Below, one piece after another: positions 25,676-34,433 of a DNA stretch of 64,000 nucleotides. The stretch comes from Anderseniella sp963700895 (GTDB lineage Bacteria > Pseudomonadota > Alphaproteobacteria > Rhizobiales > Aestuariivirgaceae), in the NCBI GenBank assembly GCA_963700895.1, contig CAVOZI010000025.1:57944-121943 (forward strand), read 5' to 3'. Numbering within the stretch: position 1 is the stretch's first letter; each line of letters begins with the position of its first letter. The position numbers were made by a program, and so were the translations under genes. The notes under the pieces are model-generated. The model had not been told where the DNA came from and searched no databases. It saw only the letters and a program-made list of their open reading frames with translations.

Positions 25676-27097
25676 ATGGCCTACCCGGTCTACGCGGAAA
25701 TCAAGGGTCCGATCGTCATCGTGGGGTTTGGCTCGATCGGCCGCGGTACGCTGCCCCTGATCGAACGGCACTTCGATTACGACGCGAGGAAACTGCACGT
25801 CATTGATCCGTCGGATATACACGCAAACTTCCTGCACCAGCGCGGGGTGACGTTTCACCATCTCGGGCTGACGCGCGACAACTACAAGACGGTTCTGGAC
25901 GGCCTTTTCAAGGGCACAAGCGGCGGTTTCTGCGTGAACCTGTCGGTGGATACAAGCTCGTTCGACATCATGAAGCATTGCCGTGAGCTCGGCGTACTTT
26001 ACATCGACACGGTGGTGGAGCCGTGGCCCGGCTTCTACTTCAACAAGGATGCGACCCCGGCTGAGCGGTCAAACTATGCCTTGCGTGAAGCGGTGCGGGC
26101 AGAGAAACGGGCAAATCCCGGCGGCACCACCGCCGTCTCCTGCTGCGGGGCCAATCCGGGCATGGTGTCGTGGCTGGTCAAGGAGGCGCTGCTCGACATT
26201 GCCAGGGACACGGGCCACAAGCATGACGCGCCTGGCTCGCGGGAGGACTGGGCAAGGCTGATGATGGACCTCGGCGTGAAGGGCATCCACATCGCCGAGC
26301 GCGACACGCAAGCCCCCGCATATCCAAAGCCCGCCAACGTGTTCGTCAACACCTGGTCGGTCGAAGGTTTCTTGTCTGAAGGCTTCCAGCCTGCCGAACT
26401 TGGCTGGGGCACCCACGAGAAATGGATGCCGGACAATGCCCACGCCCACGACACCGGGTGCAAGGCCGCGATCTATATCGACTATCCAGGTGCCTTGACC
26501 AAGGTGCACACCTGGTGCCCGACACCCGGTCCGCAGTACGGCTTCCTCGTCACCCACAACGAGGCCATATCGATTGCCGACTACTATACCGTCGGCGACA
26601 GCGAGGCGCCGGCCTATCGTCCCACCTGTCACTATGCGTATCACCCCTGCAACATGGCAGTGCTGTCGCTGCACGAGTGCTTTGGCGCCGGAAAGCCCCA
26701 GACCGAGCACAAGGTGCTGGACGAAAACGAGATCATCGAGGGCAAGGACGAACTCGGCGTGCTGCTCTTCGGCCACGCGAAGAACGCCTACTGGTATGGT
26801 TCGCGGCTGTCGATGGAGGAGGCGCGCAAGCTGGCGCCGTTCCAGAACGCGACCGGCCTGCAAGTGACCTCAGCCGTGCTGGCCGGCATGGTCTGGGCGC
26901 TTGAGAATCCGCAAGCTGGCATTGTCGAGACGGACGAGATGGACCACGTGCGCTGCCTGCAGGTTCAGAAGCCCTATCTGGGGCCGGTCGAGGGGCACTA
27001 TACCGACTGGACGCCGATCTCCTCGCGCTGGGACCGCTTCAACGAGGATATCGATGAAAGCGATCCATGGCAGTTCCGCAACATCCTGGCGAGCTGA
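25676..27097 (+). CDS. hss: Homospermidine synthase
   Basis: NAD-dependent enzyme that joins two aminobutyl units (from putrescine, or putrescine and spermidine) to give sym-homospermidine, a main polyamine of many Hyphomicrobiales. The 473-residue product has an N-terminal Rossmann motif (IVIVGFGSIGRG), CGANPGMVSWL, and the long C-terminal catalytic region with WGTHEKWMPD, DYPGALTKVHTW and YHPCNMAVLSLHE. The length is typical. AAGGAG gives 6-nt spacing to the ATG at 25676, or 3 nt to the ATG at 25673. The preceding aminotransferase gene is 16 bp away. It converges on the peptidase gene. Confidence 0.93.
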   Translation: MAYPVYAEIKGPIVIVGFGSIGRGTLPLIERHFDYDARKLHVIDPSDIHANFLHQRGVTFHHLGLTRDNYKTVLDGLFKGTSGGFCVNLSVDTSSFDIMKHCRELGVLYIDTVVEPWPGFYFNKDATPAERSNYALREAVRAEKRANPGGTTAVSCCGANPGMVSWLVKEALLDIARDTGHKHDAPGSREDWARLMMDLGVKGIHIAERDTQAPAYPKPANVFVNTWSVEGFLSEGFQPAELGWGTHEKWMPDNAHAHDTGCKAAIYIDYPGALTKVHTWCPTPGPQYGFLVTHNEAISIADYYTVGDSEAPAYRPTCHYAYHPCNMAVLSLHECFGAGKPQTEHKVLDENEIIEGKDELGVLLFGHAKNAYWYGSRLSMEEARKLAPFQNATGLQVTSAVLAGMVWALENPQAGIVETDEMDHVRCLQVQKPYLGPVEGHYTDWTPISSRWDRFNEDIDESDPWQFRNILAS

Positions 27098-27116
27098 CTG
27101 GGCTTGCCCCTTACAG

Positions 27117-28547
27117 CTACCACACCTGCGGCAGGCCCTTGAGCGGGGCATCGGGGCGTAACGCGCCTGATGTCTTCAGCCGGGTCTCAATGCTGGCCGA
27201 TAAGGCGATCACCAGATCAAGGCCGTGCCTGAGTTCGGTATTGGAGAAGTAGTCGATCAGTTGGCGCGCGTCCGCCTCGTTGTCCGATGCGATCAACGTT
27301 TCAGCCAGCTTGATCATCCGCGCCGTCTCAATGGCCAACCTTGCCTCGCAGTCCTCCAGCGCGCGGGTGACTTCCGGTACGAACCTGTCCGCATCCTGCA
27401 GCATCAGGTACATCAACCGCTTGCATTCGTGCACCGCGGAGCGGGTGCCTTCCACGGCCTGGTTCACTTGCGAAACCACGTCCGGTCCAAAGCCTTCGTC
27501 GCGGCGCGGGTCCATGAAGCGGTGATCCTCGCCGGTTGTCAGGTAGCGGTGCTTGGCGAACTCGGCAGCCACATTGTCCTGGCCCATGAAGACGGGGGCG
27601 AACGGGGCGGCCAGTGCGCCGATGGGGGCATGCCACATCATGCGCAGGACAGGCGAGGGCGGTTCTTGCAGTGGAACCACCTGACCGTAGCCAGCCGAGT
27701 CTCCTGTCAGTTTGCCGGTACGGATCGCCCACATCATGTCTGCCAGACCGATTCTTTCCGGCCTTGCGGCGCGGCTGCGCATCTCATCCTCGATCCACGC
27801 CACGCCATCCCAGCGGCCCTTGCCATCGCCATAGATGGCGTTCACGTCGAACGGGCCGTCCACGTACCAGCCCATCTGGCGGGCGAAACTGATCAGGTTG
27901 GGTGAATAGAGAAAATCGGGATGGCCCGGTTCATTCACCGGAATCTCCAGAATGTAGCCGGGCCGGGAGGCGCGGATGCTGTCCGGCCCCAGCCTCTCAG
28001 CCGCCCACAGTCCCTTGCCGCCGGCAAACTGGATGACCACCCAGGCCTCGCTGCTGTCGGCCAGCAGGTGCGAGTTGCCGCCATAGCTGGCCTCGCCGTG
28101 TTCGGCGATCAGCTCTCCCATCAGCTGGACGCCATGCCGTGCCGACGTGGCACGCTCCAGGCAGACGCGGGCAAGATCCGAATAGTTGAGACCCCGCTGG
28201 TCCTTCGGCGTCATGGCAACGAGTTCATCCCGCGACGGCGACCAGACATCGCGCACCGCCACGCCGTGCTCGTTCAGCCCGCCATTGGTGATCGGGGCCG
28301 GAACGCCCTTGTAGTAGGAATAGCTGACCCGCAGATGCCGGAAGGTCTCTGCAGCTTGAGGCACGTCGATGCGAATGCCTGGCAGATCGGCATCCGCGCC
28401 CACGCCCGCGCGGAAAGTCGCGCCGGGCTGGTGCGTCATGCGCGGCACGATCTCCAGCCAGTGGCTGGAGGGCTCATCGCCATAGCCTGCCAGCCACGCA
28501 TGGCCTTCCATTGTCAGGTTGCGGCCAACATAGATCGCGTAGCTCAT
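27117..28547 (-). CDS. C69-family Ntn peptidase-like protein, Ser at the nucleophile position
   Basis: 476-residue protein resembling C69 (PepD-type) dipeptidases, N-terminal nucleophile hydrolases that expose their catalytic residue after removal of the leading Met. With the ATG at 28547 the product starts Met-Ser-Tyr-Ala-Ile-Tyr-Val-Gly, where classical family members have Cys. Other family stretches are present: NGGLNEHGVAV, ASYGGNSHLLADSSEAWVVQ-like core, and a distal TTGEDHRFMDPRRDEG segment. The frame could begin at TTG 28553, but without ribosome-site support. No signal peptide is seen. It lies downstream of a peptide-binding protein gene on the same strand, which suggests peptide utilisation. 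Confidence 0.72.
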   Translation of the reverse strand: MSYAIYVGRNLTMEGHAWLAGYGDEPSSHWLEIVPRMTHQPGATFRAGVGADADLPGIRIDVPQAAETFRHLRVSYSYYKGVPAPITNGGLNEHGVAVRDVWSPSRDELVAMTPKDQRGLNYSDLARVCLERATSARHGVQLMGELIAEHGEASYGGNSHLLADSSEAWVVIQFAGGKGLWAAERLGPDSIRASRPGYILEIPVNEPGHPDFLYSPNLISFARQMGWYVDGPFDVNAIYGDGKGRWDGVAWIEDEMRSRAARPERIGLADMMWAIRTGKLTGDSAGYGQVVPLQEPPSPVLRMMWHAPIGALAAPFAPVFMGQDNVAAEFAKHRYLTTGEDHRFMDPRRDEGFGPDVVSQVNQAVEGTRSAVHECKRLMYLMLQDADRFVPEVTRALEDCEARLAIETARMIKLAETLIASDNEADARQLIDYFSNTELRHGLDLVIALSASIETRLKTSGALRPDAPLKGLPQVW

Positions 28548-28687
28548 GCGCAAGTATCCGGGCTTGACTGGAAAATACTCGAGGCGGCGGACTTACATCA
28601 CCATCTCATGGTGTCAAGCCATCGCGGCAAGCACAGTTGCACTGCCGGACACCCGTTGCGGCGCCCGGCAGTCCGGTTGATGAAACG

Positions 28688-30292
28688 TCAGGCAACCCAC
28701 CAGCGTTCGGCGATGCGGGCGCCGTCGAAGGTGGAGCTGCTTTCGAGATCGCCATGGGCCAGCTTGGTGCTGCGCGCATAGACGTTGTTGGCGAACAGCG
28801 GCACGATGGCGCCGCCGTCGTCGCGCACGATCATCTGCATCTCGCGATACATTTCGGCGCGCTTTGCGTTGTCGAGTTCGGCCTTGGCGGCACTGCGCAG
28901 CGACTCGAACCGCTCCTGCGTCCAGAACGTATCGTTCCAGGCGGCACCGGGCGAATAGCCGGTGGTGAACATTTCGCTCTCGGTTGTGTAGCCGCCCCAG
29001 TAGCAGGCGCAGAACGGCTTGTTCATCCAGATGTTGTCCCAGTAACCGTCATTGGATTCGCGCACCACGTTGATCTCGATGCCGGCTGGTGCGGCTTGCG
29101 CCTGGAACAGGACGGAAGCGTCCACCGCGCCGGTGTAGGCGGCCTCGGCGGCGCTGAGATCGACCTTGAGGCTGCTCAGGCCGGCCTGTTGCAGGTACCA
29201 CTTGGCCTTTTCGGGGTCGTACTCGCGTTGGGGAATGTCTGTGGCGTGATAGCGATAGGACGGGCCGATCGGATTGTCGTTGCCGATGGAGCCGTGACCG
29301 CGCAGCACCTTGTCGAGCAGTTCCTGGCGGTTGATGGCATGCTTGAGCGCCATGCGGATATTGTTATCGGTAAAGGGCGCCATGTCGGTGCGCATCGGGA
29401 AGGTGTAGTGCAACGGCCCGGTGGTTTCCTCGATGACGATGTTCGGGTTCCTGGACAGCAGTTCGACGGTCTTCACATCGACCTGGTCGACTGCGTCGAC
29501 CAATCCGTTGATCAGCGCATTGGTGCGTGCTGTGGCGTCGGCGATGGTCAGCAATTCGACCACATCCGCATGGCCCCGGTCGGTGCGCCAGTAGTTGGGA
29601 TTCTTCATCATCTCGGCGCGCACGCCAGGTTCGAAGGTTTTCATCACATAAGCGCCGGTGCCGTCGAAACCGGCGAAGTCGATGGTGCCGTCCTTGGCGG
29701 CATAGATGGCGAAACCGGCCGAACTCAACGAGGTCGGGAAGTCGGCATTGCCCGCCTGCAGCGTGAACACGACGGTCAGCGGGCCGTCGGCCTTGATGTC
29801 GGTTATCTCGTCCGCAATCGGCTTGACGAAGGACTTGGAGTCTGCGCCGCGGTGATAGTTGATCGAGGCGATCACGTCGTCGGCCGTCAGCGGCTTGCCA
29901 CTGTGGAAGGTCACGCCGCTGCGCAGCTTGAAGGTCCACACCTTGGCGTCGGGGCTGGCTTCCCAGGCTTCTGCGAGGCTGGGGACGGTCTCGCCGTTGG
30001 GCAGGGTTTCGGTCAGGGTGCTCGCGATGGCGTACGTCATCGCCCAGTGGCCGCCATGGGTGAGCAGGGCAGGGTCGAGGCTGTCATTGGTGGCGCCATG
30101 TCGGGTCGCCAGCACCATGGTGCCGCCTTTCTTCGGTCCGGCAGCAAGAGCGCTGCTGGTCATCAGGCCGGTGATTGCCGGGGCGGCGAGGCCGGCGGCG
30201 GCGGCGCGGCTGAAGAACTGCCGCCGGTCCATGCGACCGGTGCGGTGCATGTTGGCAAGCCAGGCGAGATAGGCTTTGGTCGGGTGCGTCAT
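28688..30292 (-). CDS. ABC transporter substrate-binding protein, family 5 (peptide/nickel type), Tat-exported
   Basis: 534-residue extracytoplasmic solute-binding protein of the DppA/OppA family. The N-terminus carries a twin-arginine signal (DRRQFFSRAAAAGLAAPA, about 22-39) after an extended n-region. The mature part shows the family signature (ETVPSLAEAWEAS, TFKLRSGVTFHSGKPLTADDV). Substrates may be peptides, opines or similar. The ATG at 30292 has GGGAG 8 nt upstream. No permease or ATPase gene is adjacent, so it must use a transporter encoded elsewhere. It is divergent from the regulator at 30410 and upstream of the C69-type gene. Confidence 0.9.
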   Translation of the reverse strand: MTHPTKAYLAWLANMHRTGRMDRRQFFSRAAAAGLAAPAITGLMTSSALAAGPKKGGTMVLATRHGATNDSLDPALLTHGGHWAMTYAIASTLTETLPNGETVPSLAEAWEASPDAKVWTFKLRSGVTFHSGKPLTADDVIASINYHRGADSKSFVKPIADEITDIKADGPLTVVFTLQAGNADFPTSLSSAGFAIYAAKDGTIDFAGFDGTGAYVMKTFEPGVRAEMMKNPNYWRTDRGHADVVELLTIADATARTNALINGLVDAVDQVDVKTVELLSRNPNIVIEETTGPLHYTFPMRTDMAPFTDNNIRMALKHAINRQELLDKVLRGHGSIGNDNPIGPSYRYHATDIPQREYDPEKAKWYLQQAGLSSLKVDLSAAEAAYTGAVDASVLFQAQAAPAGIEINVVRESNDGYWDNIWMNKPFCACYWGGYTTESEMFTTGYSPGAAWNDTFWTQERFESLRSAAKAELDNAKRAEMYREMQMIVRDDGGAIVPLFANNVYARSTKLAHGDLESSSTFDGARIAERWWVA

Positions 30293-30409
30293 TGTACGTC
30301 TCCCAAGGGTGTGTGCGATCCGGGAGGTGGATCATCGGACCATCAGCATGCGGTTGACCAGCAGCTGGAAGACGAATTAATTAAGCTGTTTTATGTTAGA
30401 TGGCATAAA

Positions 30410-31240
30410 ATGGCATACAACATGATCACGACCAATTTTTCGTCAAACCTGCGCCTGCTTTGCAGCTATGGCCGCTCGACCTCGGACCTTTGCCGCAAAG
30501 GCCAGTTCAACCGGCAGCAGTTCAACAAGTATCTGAACGGCCAGAGTATGCCGTCTATCCAGACCTTGCGCCGGATTTGCGATTTCTTCGGGGTAGACGA
30601 AACGGAAATACTGCTTGATCCGCGTGAGTTTGGAGAACTTGTGCGCGTCAGGCTGCCGAGGGTTGGCTACACACCAGATCCGCTTCAGGCCATGGCGGAG
30701 TCACTTGTATCCGTTGGCAAGGCCGACGAGGCCTTTCTGACACGGCACGAGGGATACTACTTCTCGTATGTTTCGTTCGACGCCCGCGCCACAACCATCG
30801 TGCGCGCCCTCGTGCGGCTGCGGCGCGAAGGCAATATCTGGACAACCAAGACGGTCGACCGGAAGCTCTACGAGACATACGGGCTGCCCGAGACGGTCAA
30901 GTATGTGGGCATAGCCACCGAAAGCCAGGGCAACCTCGTCTGCATGGAGCGCGAGCAGCGGCCCGGCCGCAGCATGTGGTGCACAATGCTTTACGGGTCG
31001 ATTTATGACCAGCCCAGCTATCTGACTGGCGTAACCCTCAGCACGTCTCCCGAAGGATCCAAGGACATCGAATGCCTGAGGCTGGTGTGGGAATATCTCG
31101 GCAGGAAGGTAGACTTGCGAAGGTCGCTCGGGGCATGCGGGATACTGCGGCGCAGCACTGCCGGATTGCCGGAAATCGTCATCAACGGCATCGACAACAC
31201 GCGCCGCCCCGGCGAGACCGTGTTCCGCCCGGTTGGATAA
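30410..31240 (+). CDS. XRE-type helix-turn-helix transcriptional regulator
   Basis: 276-residue regulator. The N-terminal HTH (residues about 10-60: NLRLLCSYGRSTSDLCRK, FNRQQFNKYLNGQSMPS, LRRICDFFGVDE) is of the Cro/CI class. It is followed by a larger C-terminal sensory domain without a recognised family (YYFSYVSFD, LVCMEREQRPGRSMWCTML). The start is ATG 30410 or ATG 30422; neither has a strong ribosome site. The long frame extending upstream over the substrate-binding gene is a shadow. Being divergent from that gene across 117 bp, it is the obvious candidate for its regulation. Confidence 0.75.
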   Translation: MAYNMITTNFSSNLRLLCSYGRSTSDLCRKGQFNRQQFNKYLNGQSMPSIQTLRRICDFFGVDETEILLDPREFGELVRVRLPRVGYTPDPLQAMAESLVSVGKADEAFLTRHEGYYFSYVSFDARATTIVRALVRLRREGNIWTTKTVDRKLYETYGLPETVKYVGIATESQGNLVCMEREQRPGRSMWCTMLYGSIYDQPSYLTGVTLSTSPEGSKDIECLRLVWEYLGRKVDLRRSLGACGILRRSTAGLPEIVINGIDNTRRPGETVFRPVG

Positions 31241-31263
31241 CACCTGCACGCGCTGGCCGCAGT

Positions 31264-31872
31264 CTAGATGTCGGCAAATTCCTCGAAGCTCTGGTCGGGC
31301 GTCTCGTTGCGGTTGTTGCCGCCGCCGGCCTTGCGGTTGTCGGATGGGGTGCGGCCAACGAGGTCCTTCAGCGAGTTCAGATCCACGAACTGGTCGGCCT
31401 GGCGGCGCAGTTCGTCGGCCACCATAGGCGGGCGCACCGCCATGGTCGAGATGACGGTGACGCGGCATCCCTTGCCCTGCACCGCCTGCACCAGCGAGCG
31501 GAAATCGCCGTCACCGGAGAACAGAACGATATGGTCGAGGGATGGGGCCAGCTCCATCACGTCCACCGCGATCTCGATGTCCATGTTGCCCTTGATCTTG
31601 CGGCGGCCTTGCGCGTCGGTGAACTCCTTGGCGGGCTTGGTCACCACCATGAAGCCGTTGTAGTCCAGCCAGTCGATCAGGGGGCGGATTGGCGAATACT
31701 CCGCGTCGTCCGTAAGGGCGGTGTAGTAGATTGCCCGCATCAGCCGCGTGTTGGTCTCGAAATGGTTCAACAGGCTCTTGTAGTCGATGTCGAAACCGAG
31801 CGCCTTGGCGGTTGCGTAGAGATTGGAGCCATCGATGAACAGCGCCGTGCGTTCGTCCTTGTATAGACGCAT
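31264..31872 (-). CDS. NYN domain protein (LabA/DUF88 family)
   Basis: 202-residue protein with the PIN-like NYN fold of predicted RNases. It has acidic metal-site residues in ALFIDGSNLY (about 10-19), KGNMDIEIAVDVM (about 93-105) and LFSGDGDF (about 117-124). A Gly/Asn-rich polar tail follows. Bacterial members are thought to act in RNA processing; the target is unknown. The ATG at 31872 has GGGAG upstream. A copy near rpoZ is common in Hyphomicrobiales. Confidence 0.88.
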   Translation of the reverse strand: MRLYKDERTALFIDGSNLYATAKALGFDIDYKSLLNHFETNTRLMRAIYYTALTDDAEYSPIRPLIDWLDYNGFMVVTKPAKEFTDAQGRRKIKGNMDIEIAVDVMELAPSLDHIVLFSGDGDFRSLVQAVQGKGCRVTVISTMAVRPPMVADELRRQADQFVDLNSLKDLVGRTPSDNRKAGGGNNRNETPDQSFEEFADI

Positions 31873-32003
31873 GGGGGGTTCTCCCGGGTTGAAATCATCT
31901 GGTCATGGCCGGACTGGCAATTTCACCATGCGGCCTTGAAATACGCAGCAGGTGTGCCACAAGCAGGGTTGTTGCGCAATGGCGCGCAATGGTTGGACGA
32001 CAC

Positions 32004-32528
32004 ATGATCCTGATCGGGCTCGGCAGCAATGTGACGGGGCCGTGGGGCAGCCCGCGGCAGACGCTGGAGCGTGCGCTGGCTGAACTGGGGAAGTCACCGC
32101 TCAAGCTGGTTGCGGCCTCTGCCATCATTGCGTCAGAACCCTGGGGCCGGAAGGACCAGCCGGTTTACGCCAATGCCGTAGCTCGCATCAAGACACGACT
32201 TCAACCTGTTGAATTACTTGCACATCTACGCCAGATCGAGCGTGCGGCGGGGCGCGAGCGGCGTGAACGCTGGGGCGAACGCACGCTCGATCTGGACATC
32301 CTCGACTATAATGGCCTGAAGCTGAACGAGACGGCCGGCCAGTCGACCGATGCGCAGCTTGTGTTGCCGCATCCCTCGATGCACGAGCGCGCCTTCGTGC
32401 TGCAGCCGATACAGGACATTGCGCCGCGCTGGCGTCATCCTGTGCTTGGCCGCACGGCACGCCAACTGTTGGCGGACCTCGACACGGACAAGGGTGGCAA
32501 GGTGCTGGACGGAAAGGAGACTGCCTGA
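32004..32528 (+). CDS. folK: 2-amino-4-hydroxy-6-hydroxymethyldihydropteridine pyrophosphokinase
   Basis: HPPK, which transfers pyrophosphate from ATP to the pterin in folate synthesis. 174 residues with ILIGLGSNVTGP at the start, AVARIKTRLQP, and the signature RWGERTLDLDILDY carrying the metal-binding Asp pair, then LPHPSMHERAFVL. The ATG at 32004 gives the canonical N-terminus; an in-frame ATG at 31989 would add five residues. Its stop codon is directly followed by the ABM-protein start. Confidence 0.94.
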   Translation: MILIGLGSNVTGPWGSPRQTLERALAELGKSPLKLVAASAIIASEPWGRKDQPVYANAVARIKTRLQPVELLAHLRQIERAAGRERRERWGERTLDLDILDYNGLKLNETAGQSTDAQLVLPHPSMHERAFVLQPIQDIAPRWRHPVLGRTARQLLADLDTDKGGKVLDGKETA

Positions 32529-33104
32529 ATGCTTGCGCTGTTTTTCGAGGTGAAACCGAAGCCGGGCCACCTGGATCATTATTTCCGGCATGTTGGCATG
32601 CTGAAGCCGGTGCTCGAAAAGCACACTGGGCTGATCTGGATCGACCGGTTCAACTCGCTGTCGCGGGAGGATGTGCTGCTGTCCCACCAGTTGTGGGAAG
32701 ATGAGGCGGCCATCATCCGCTGGCGCGAGGACCAGCATCACCTGGGCTCGCAAAAAGCTGGCCGCGAGAAGCACTTCGCCGATTACCGTATCCGCATCAT
32801 CGAGGTGGCGCAGCGCATTGCTGCCGGCGCTCCTGTCGAGACTTACGGACTGACGGGGTCAGCTAACGGTAGCTGGGTCGTTGCCAGTCACGGCAAGGGA
32901 GGTCCCGTCAAGGACGCCGGCGAGCAGTTCAAAAGCGTCAACTTTGATGACCGGTTCGTGACAGTCGCCGAAGCCGGCAACGAGGCGGAAGCTGCGGCGC
33001 AGCTCAGGTCGTGGTCTGCTCAGCCGCAGCTGGCGTGGGCAATTTCGGGCCGCATCATCCGCGACTACGGCATGTTCGAGCGCGGAAAGGCACCTCATCC
33101 GTGA
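32529..33104 (+). CDS. Antibiotic biosynthesis monooxygenase (ABM) domain protein
   Basis: 191-residue protein. Residues 1-95 show the ferredoxin-like ABM fold (LALFFEVKPKPGHLDHYF, HTGLIWIDRFNS, LLSHQLWEDEAAIIRWRED). Residues 105-191 may form a second, poorly recognisable copy (FVTVAEAGNEAEAAAQLRSW). Members are heme-degrading, quinol-oxidising or of unknown role. The start codon abuts the folK stop codon (no gap), indicating translational coupling. The 3' end overlaps the convergent MFS gene by 10 bp. Confidence 0.75.
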   Translation: MLALFFEVKPKPGHLDHYFRHVGMLKPVLEKHTGLIWIDRFNSLSREDVLLSHQLWEDEAAIIRWREDQHHLGSQKAGREKHFADYRIRIIEVAQRIAAGAPVETYGLTGSANGSWVVASHGKGGPVKDAGEQFKSVNFDDRFVTVAEAGNEAEAAAQLRSWSAQPQLAWAISGRIIRDYGMFERGKAPHP

Positions 33105-34291
33105 GGCGAGGCGGCAGACAGGCGGCGAGCGGCTGCCAGCAGCAACATGCCCGCACCCGCCATGGCGATGGCTGCCGCCAGCATCGCGTTGTAGCCGCCT
33201 GACTGCCACAGCAGTGATCCGGCCGTTGGTCCCAGTGCAAAGCCCGATATGTAGACCAGCGCGGTGAGGCCCGATATCACGCCGAAATCTGCCCGGCCGA
33301 GCAGTTCGGCCGTCAGCACCGGGCGGATGATGCTGGTGACGCCGTTGCCGGCTCCCTGCAACATCACGAACGGCACCAGCAGTACCGGCCACGCGGCAGC
33401 CCCCATCAGGGCCACCGCCGCCAGCGCCAGCGACACCTGGCAGGCAATGGCGATGGCCGTGCTGGACACGCGGTGTTCCACCGACATTATGACGATGCGC
33501 CCGGCAACCTGCATCGGGCCTATGCACGAGATGGCGAGAACGGCAAGGGCAGGGTCAAGGCCCCGTTCATCAAGCAGGGGCAGGGTGTGGGTGAGCATCA
33601 TGCCGTGGTTCAGCGCCAGCATGGCAAAGCCCAGCGCCAGCGCCCAGAAGGCGGGCTGGGCGGCAACGCGGGCGGCGCTTGCCGCTTTCAGGCTTGATGC
33701 GGGTGCCGCGTGGCCGCCACTGCGTTCAGCAAGGCCTGCTGCATACCACATCAGTGGCACCGCTACTGCAAGTATCACGCTGGCAAACACCATTACCGCG
33801 CCGCGCCAGCCAAGCCATGCCGAAAGGTAGTGGGCAGCCGGGAAGGACACGGTGCCGGCAAGACCTGCCACAAGCGATACCGCGGTTATTGCGCGGCGTG
33901 CCATCAGGCCCATGGTGCGGGTAAGCAGGGAGAAGCACGGCTCGTAGAGGCAGCCGGCCATGACCACGCCTATGGCCGTCCAAACCATGTAGAACTGCCA
34001 AAGCTGCGTCACCTGCGTCAGCACCACAAGCAGCAGCGCACCCAGGGCGGCGCTGCCGGCAAACAGGTGCGGGCCAAGCGCCCGGTCGATGACGCGGCCG
34101 GAGAAGGGGGCAAGCAAGGCCGACACCAGCACCGACAGCGTGAACGCGCCGGTCAGTTCCGCCTTCGACCAGCCGGGATCGGCTTCCCATTGCAGCAGCA
34201 GCGCGGGAAAGGCGTAGTACAGCCCGGCCCAAACGATGGTTTCGGCGACGGCAAGCGGCCAGACGATCCTGTGGAAACCGGCTGCGGGCAT
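33095..34291 (-). CDS. MFS transporter
   Basis: 398-residue inner-membrane carrier with twelve predicted helices. Visible are a motif-A-like loop (APFSGRVIDRALGP, near residue 60) and the proline/glycine-rich GLAGTVSFPAAHYL segment. The texture resembles oxalate/formate or monocarboxylate-type MFS members; the substrate is unknown. The ATG at 34291 is preferred; the frame extends upstream to 34606 only as an antisense shadow of rpoZ. It is divergent from rpoZ. Confidence 0.85.
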   Translation of the reverse strand: MPAAGFHRIVWPLAVAETIVWAGLYYAFPALLLQWEADPGWSKAELTGAFTLSVLVSALLAPFSGRVIDRALGPHLFAGSAALGALLLVVLTQVTQLWQFYMVWTAIGVVMAGCLYEPCFSLLTRTMGLMARRAITAVSLVAGLAGTVSFPAAHYLSAWLGWRGAVMVFASVILAVAVPLMWYAAGLAERSGGHAAPASSLKAASAARVAAQPAFWALALGFAMLALNHGMMLTHTLPLLDERGLDPALAVLAISCIGPMQVAGRIVIMSVEHRVSSTAIAIACQVSLALAAVALMGAAAWPVLLVPFVMLQGAGNGVTSIIRPVLTAELLGRADFGVISGLTALVYISGFALGPTAGSLLWQSGGYNAMLAAAIAMAGAGMLLLAAARRLSAASPHG

Positions 34292-34357
34292 AAATTCGTC
34301 CTGGCAGGCCGCCGTTGTCGGGTGTGGCGGAACGGGATGTCCTGCGGCAAGGTCACA

Positions 34358-34379
34358 CTTGCTTTCCGTGCAAAGCAAG
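34358..34379. promoter_or_regulatory. Inverted repeat in the rpoZ upstream region
   Basis: Perfect 8-bp dyad CTTGCTTT / AAAGCAAG with a 6-bp spacer, 54 bp before the rpoZ start. It overlaps a candidate promoter TTGCTT-N17-TAAAAG (34359-34387), so it may be an operator. Confidence 0.35.
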
Positions 34380-34433
34380 ACTAAAAGCCGTGTCAGTTTC
34401 ATGAAACTCCAAAACATCAAGGAGACGAGCTGA

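Noticed and set aside
28637..30409. Long rightward frame running into the regulator gene
   Set aside because: Antisense of the substrate-binding protein gene; only the part from 30410 resembles a real protein.
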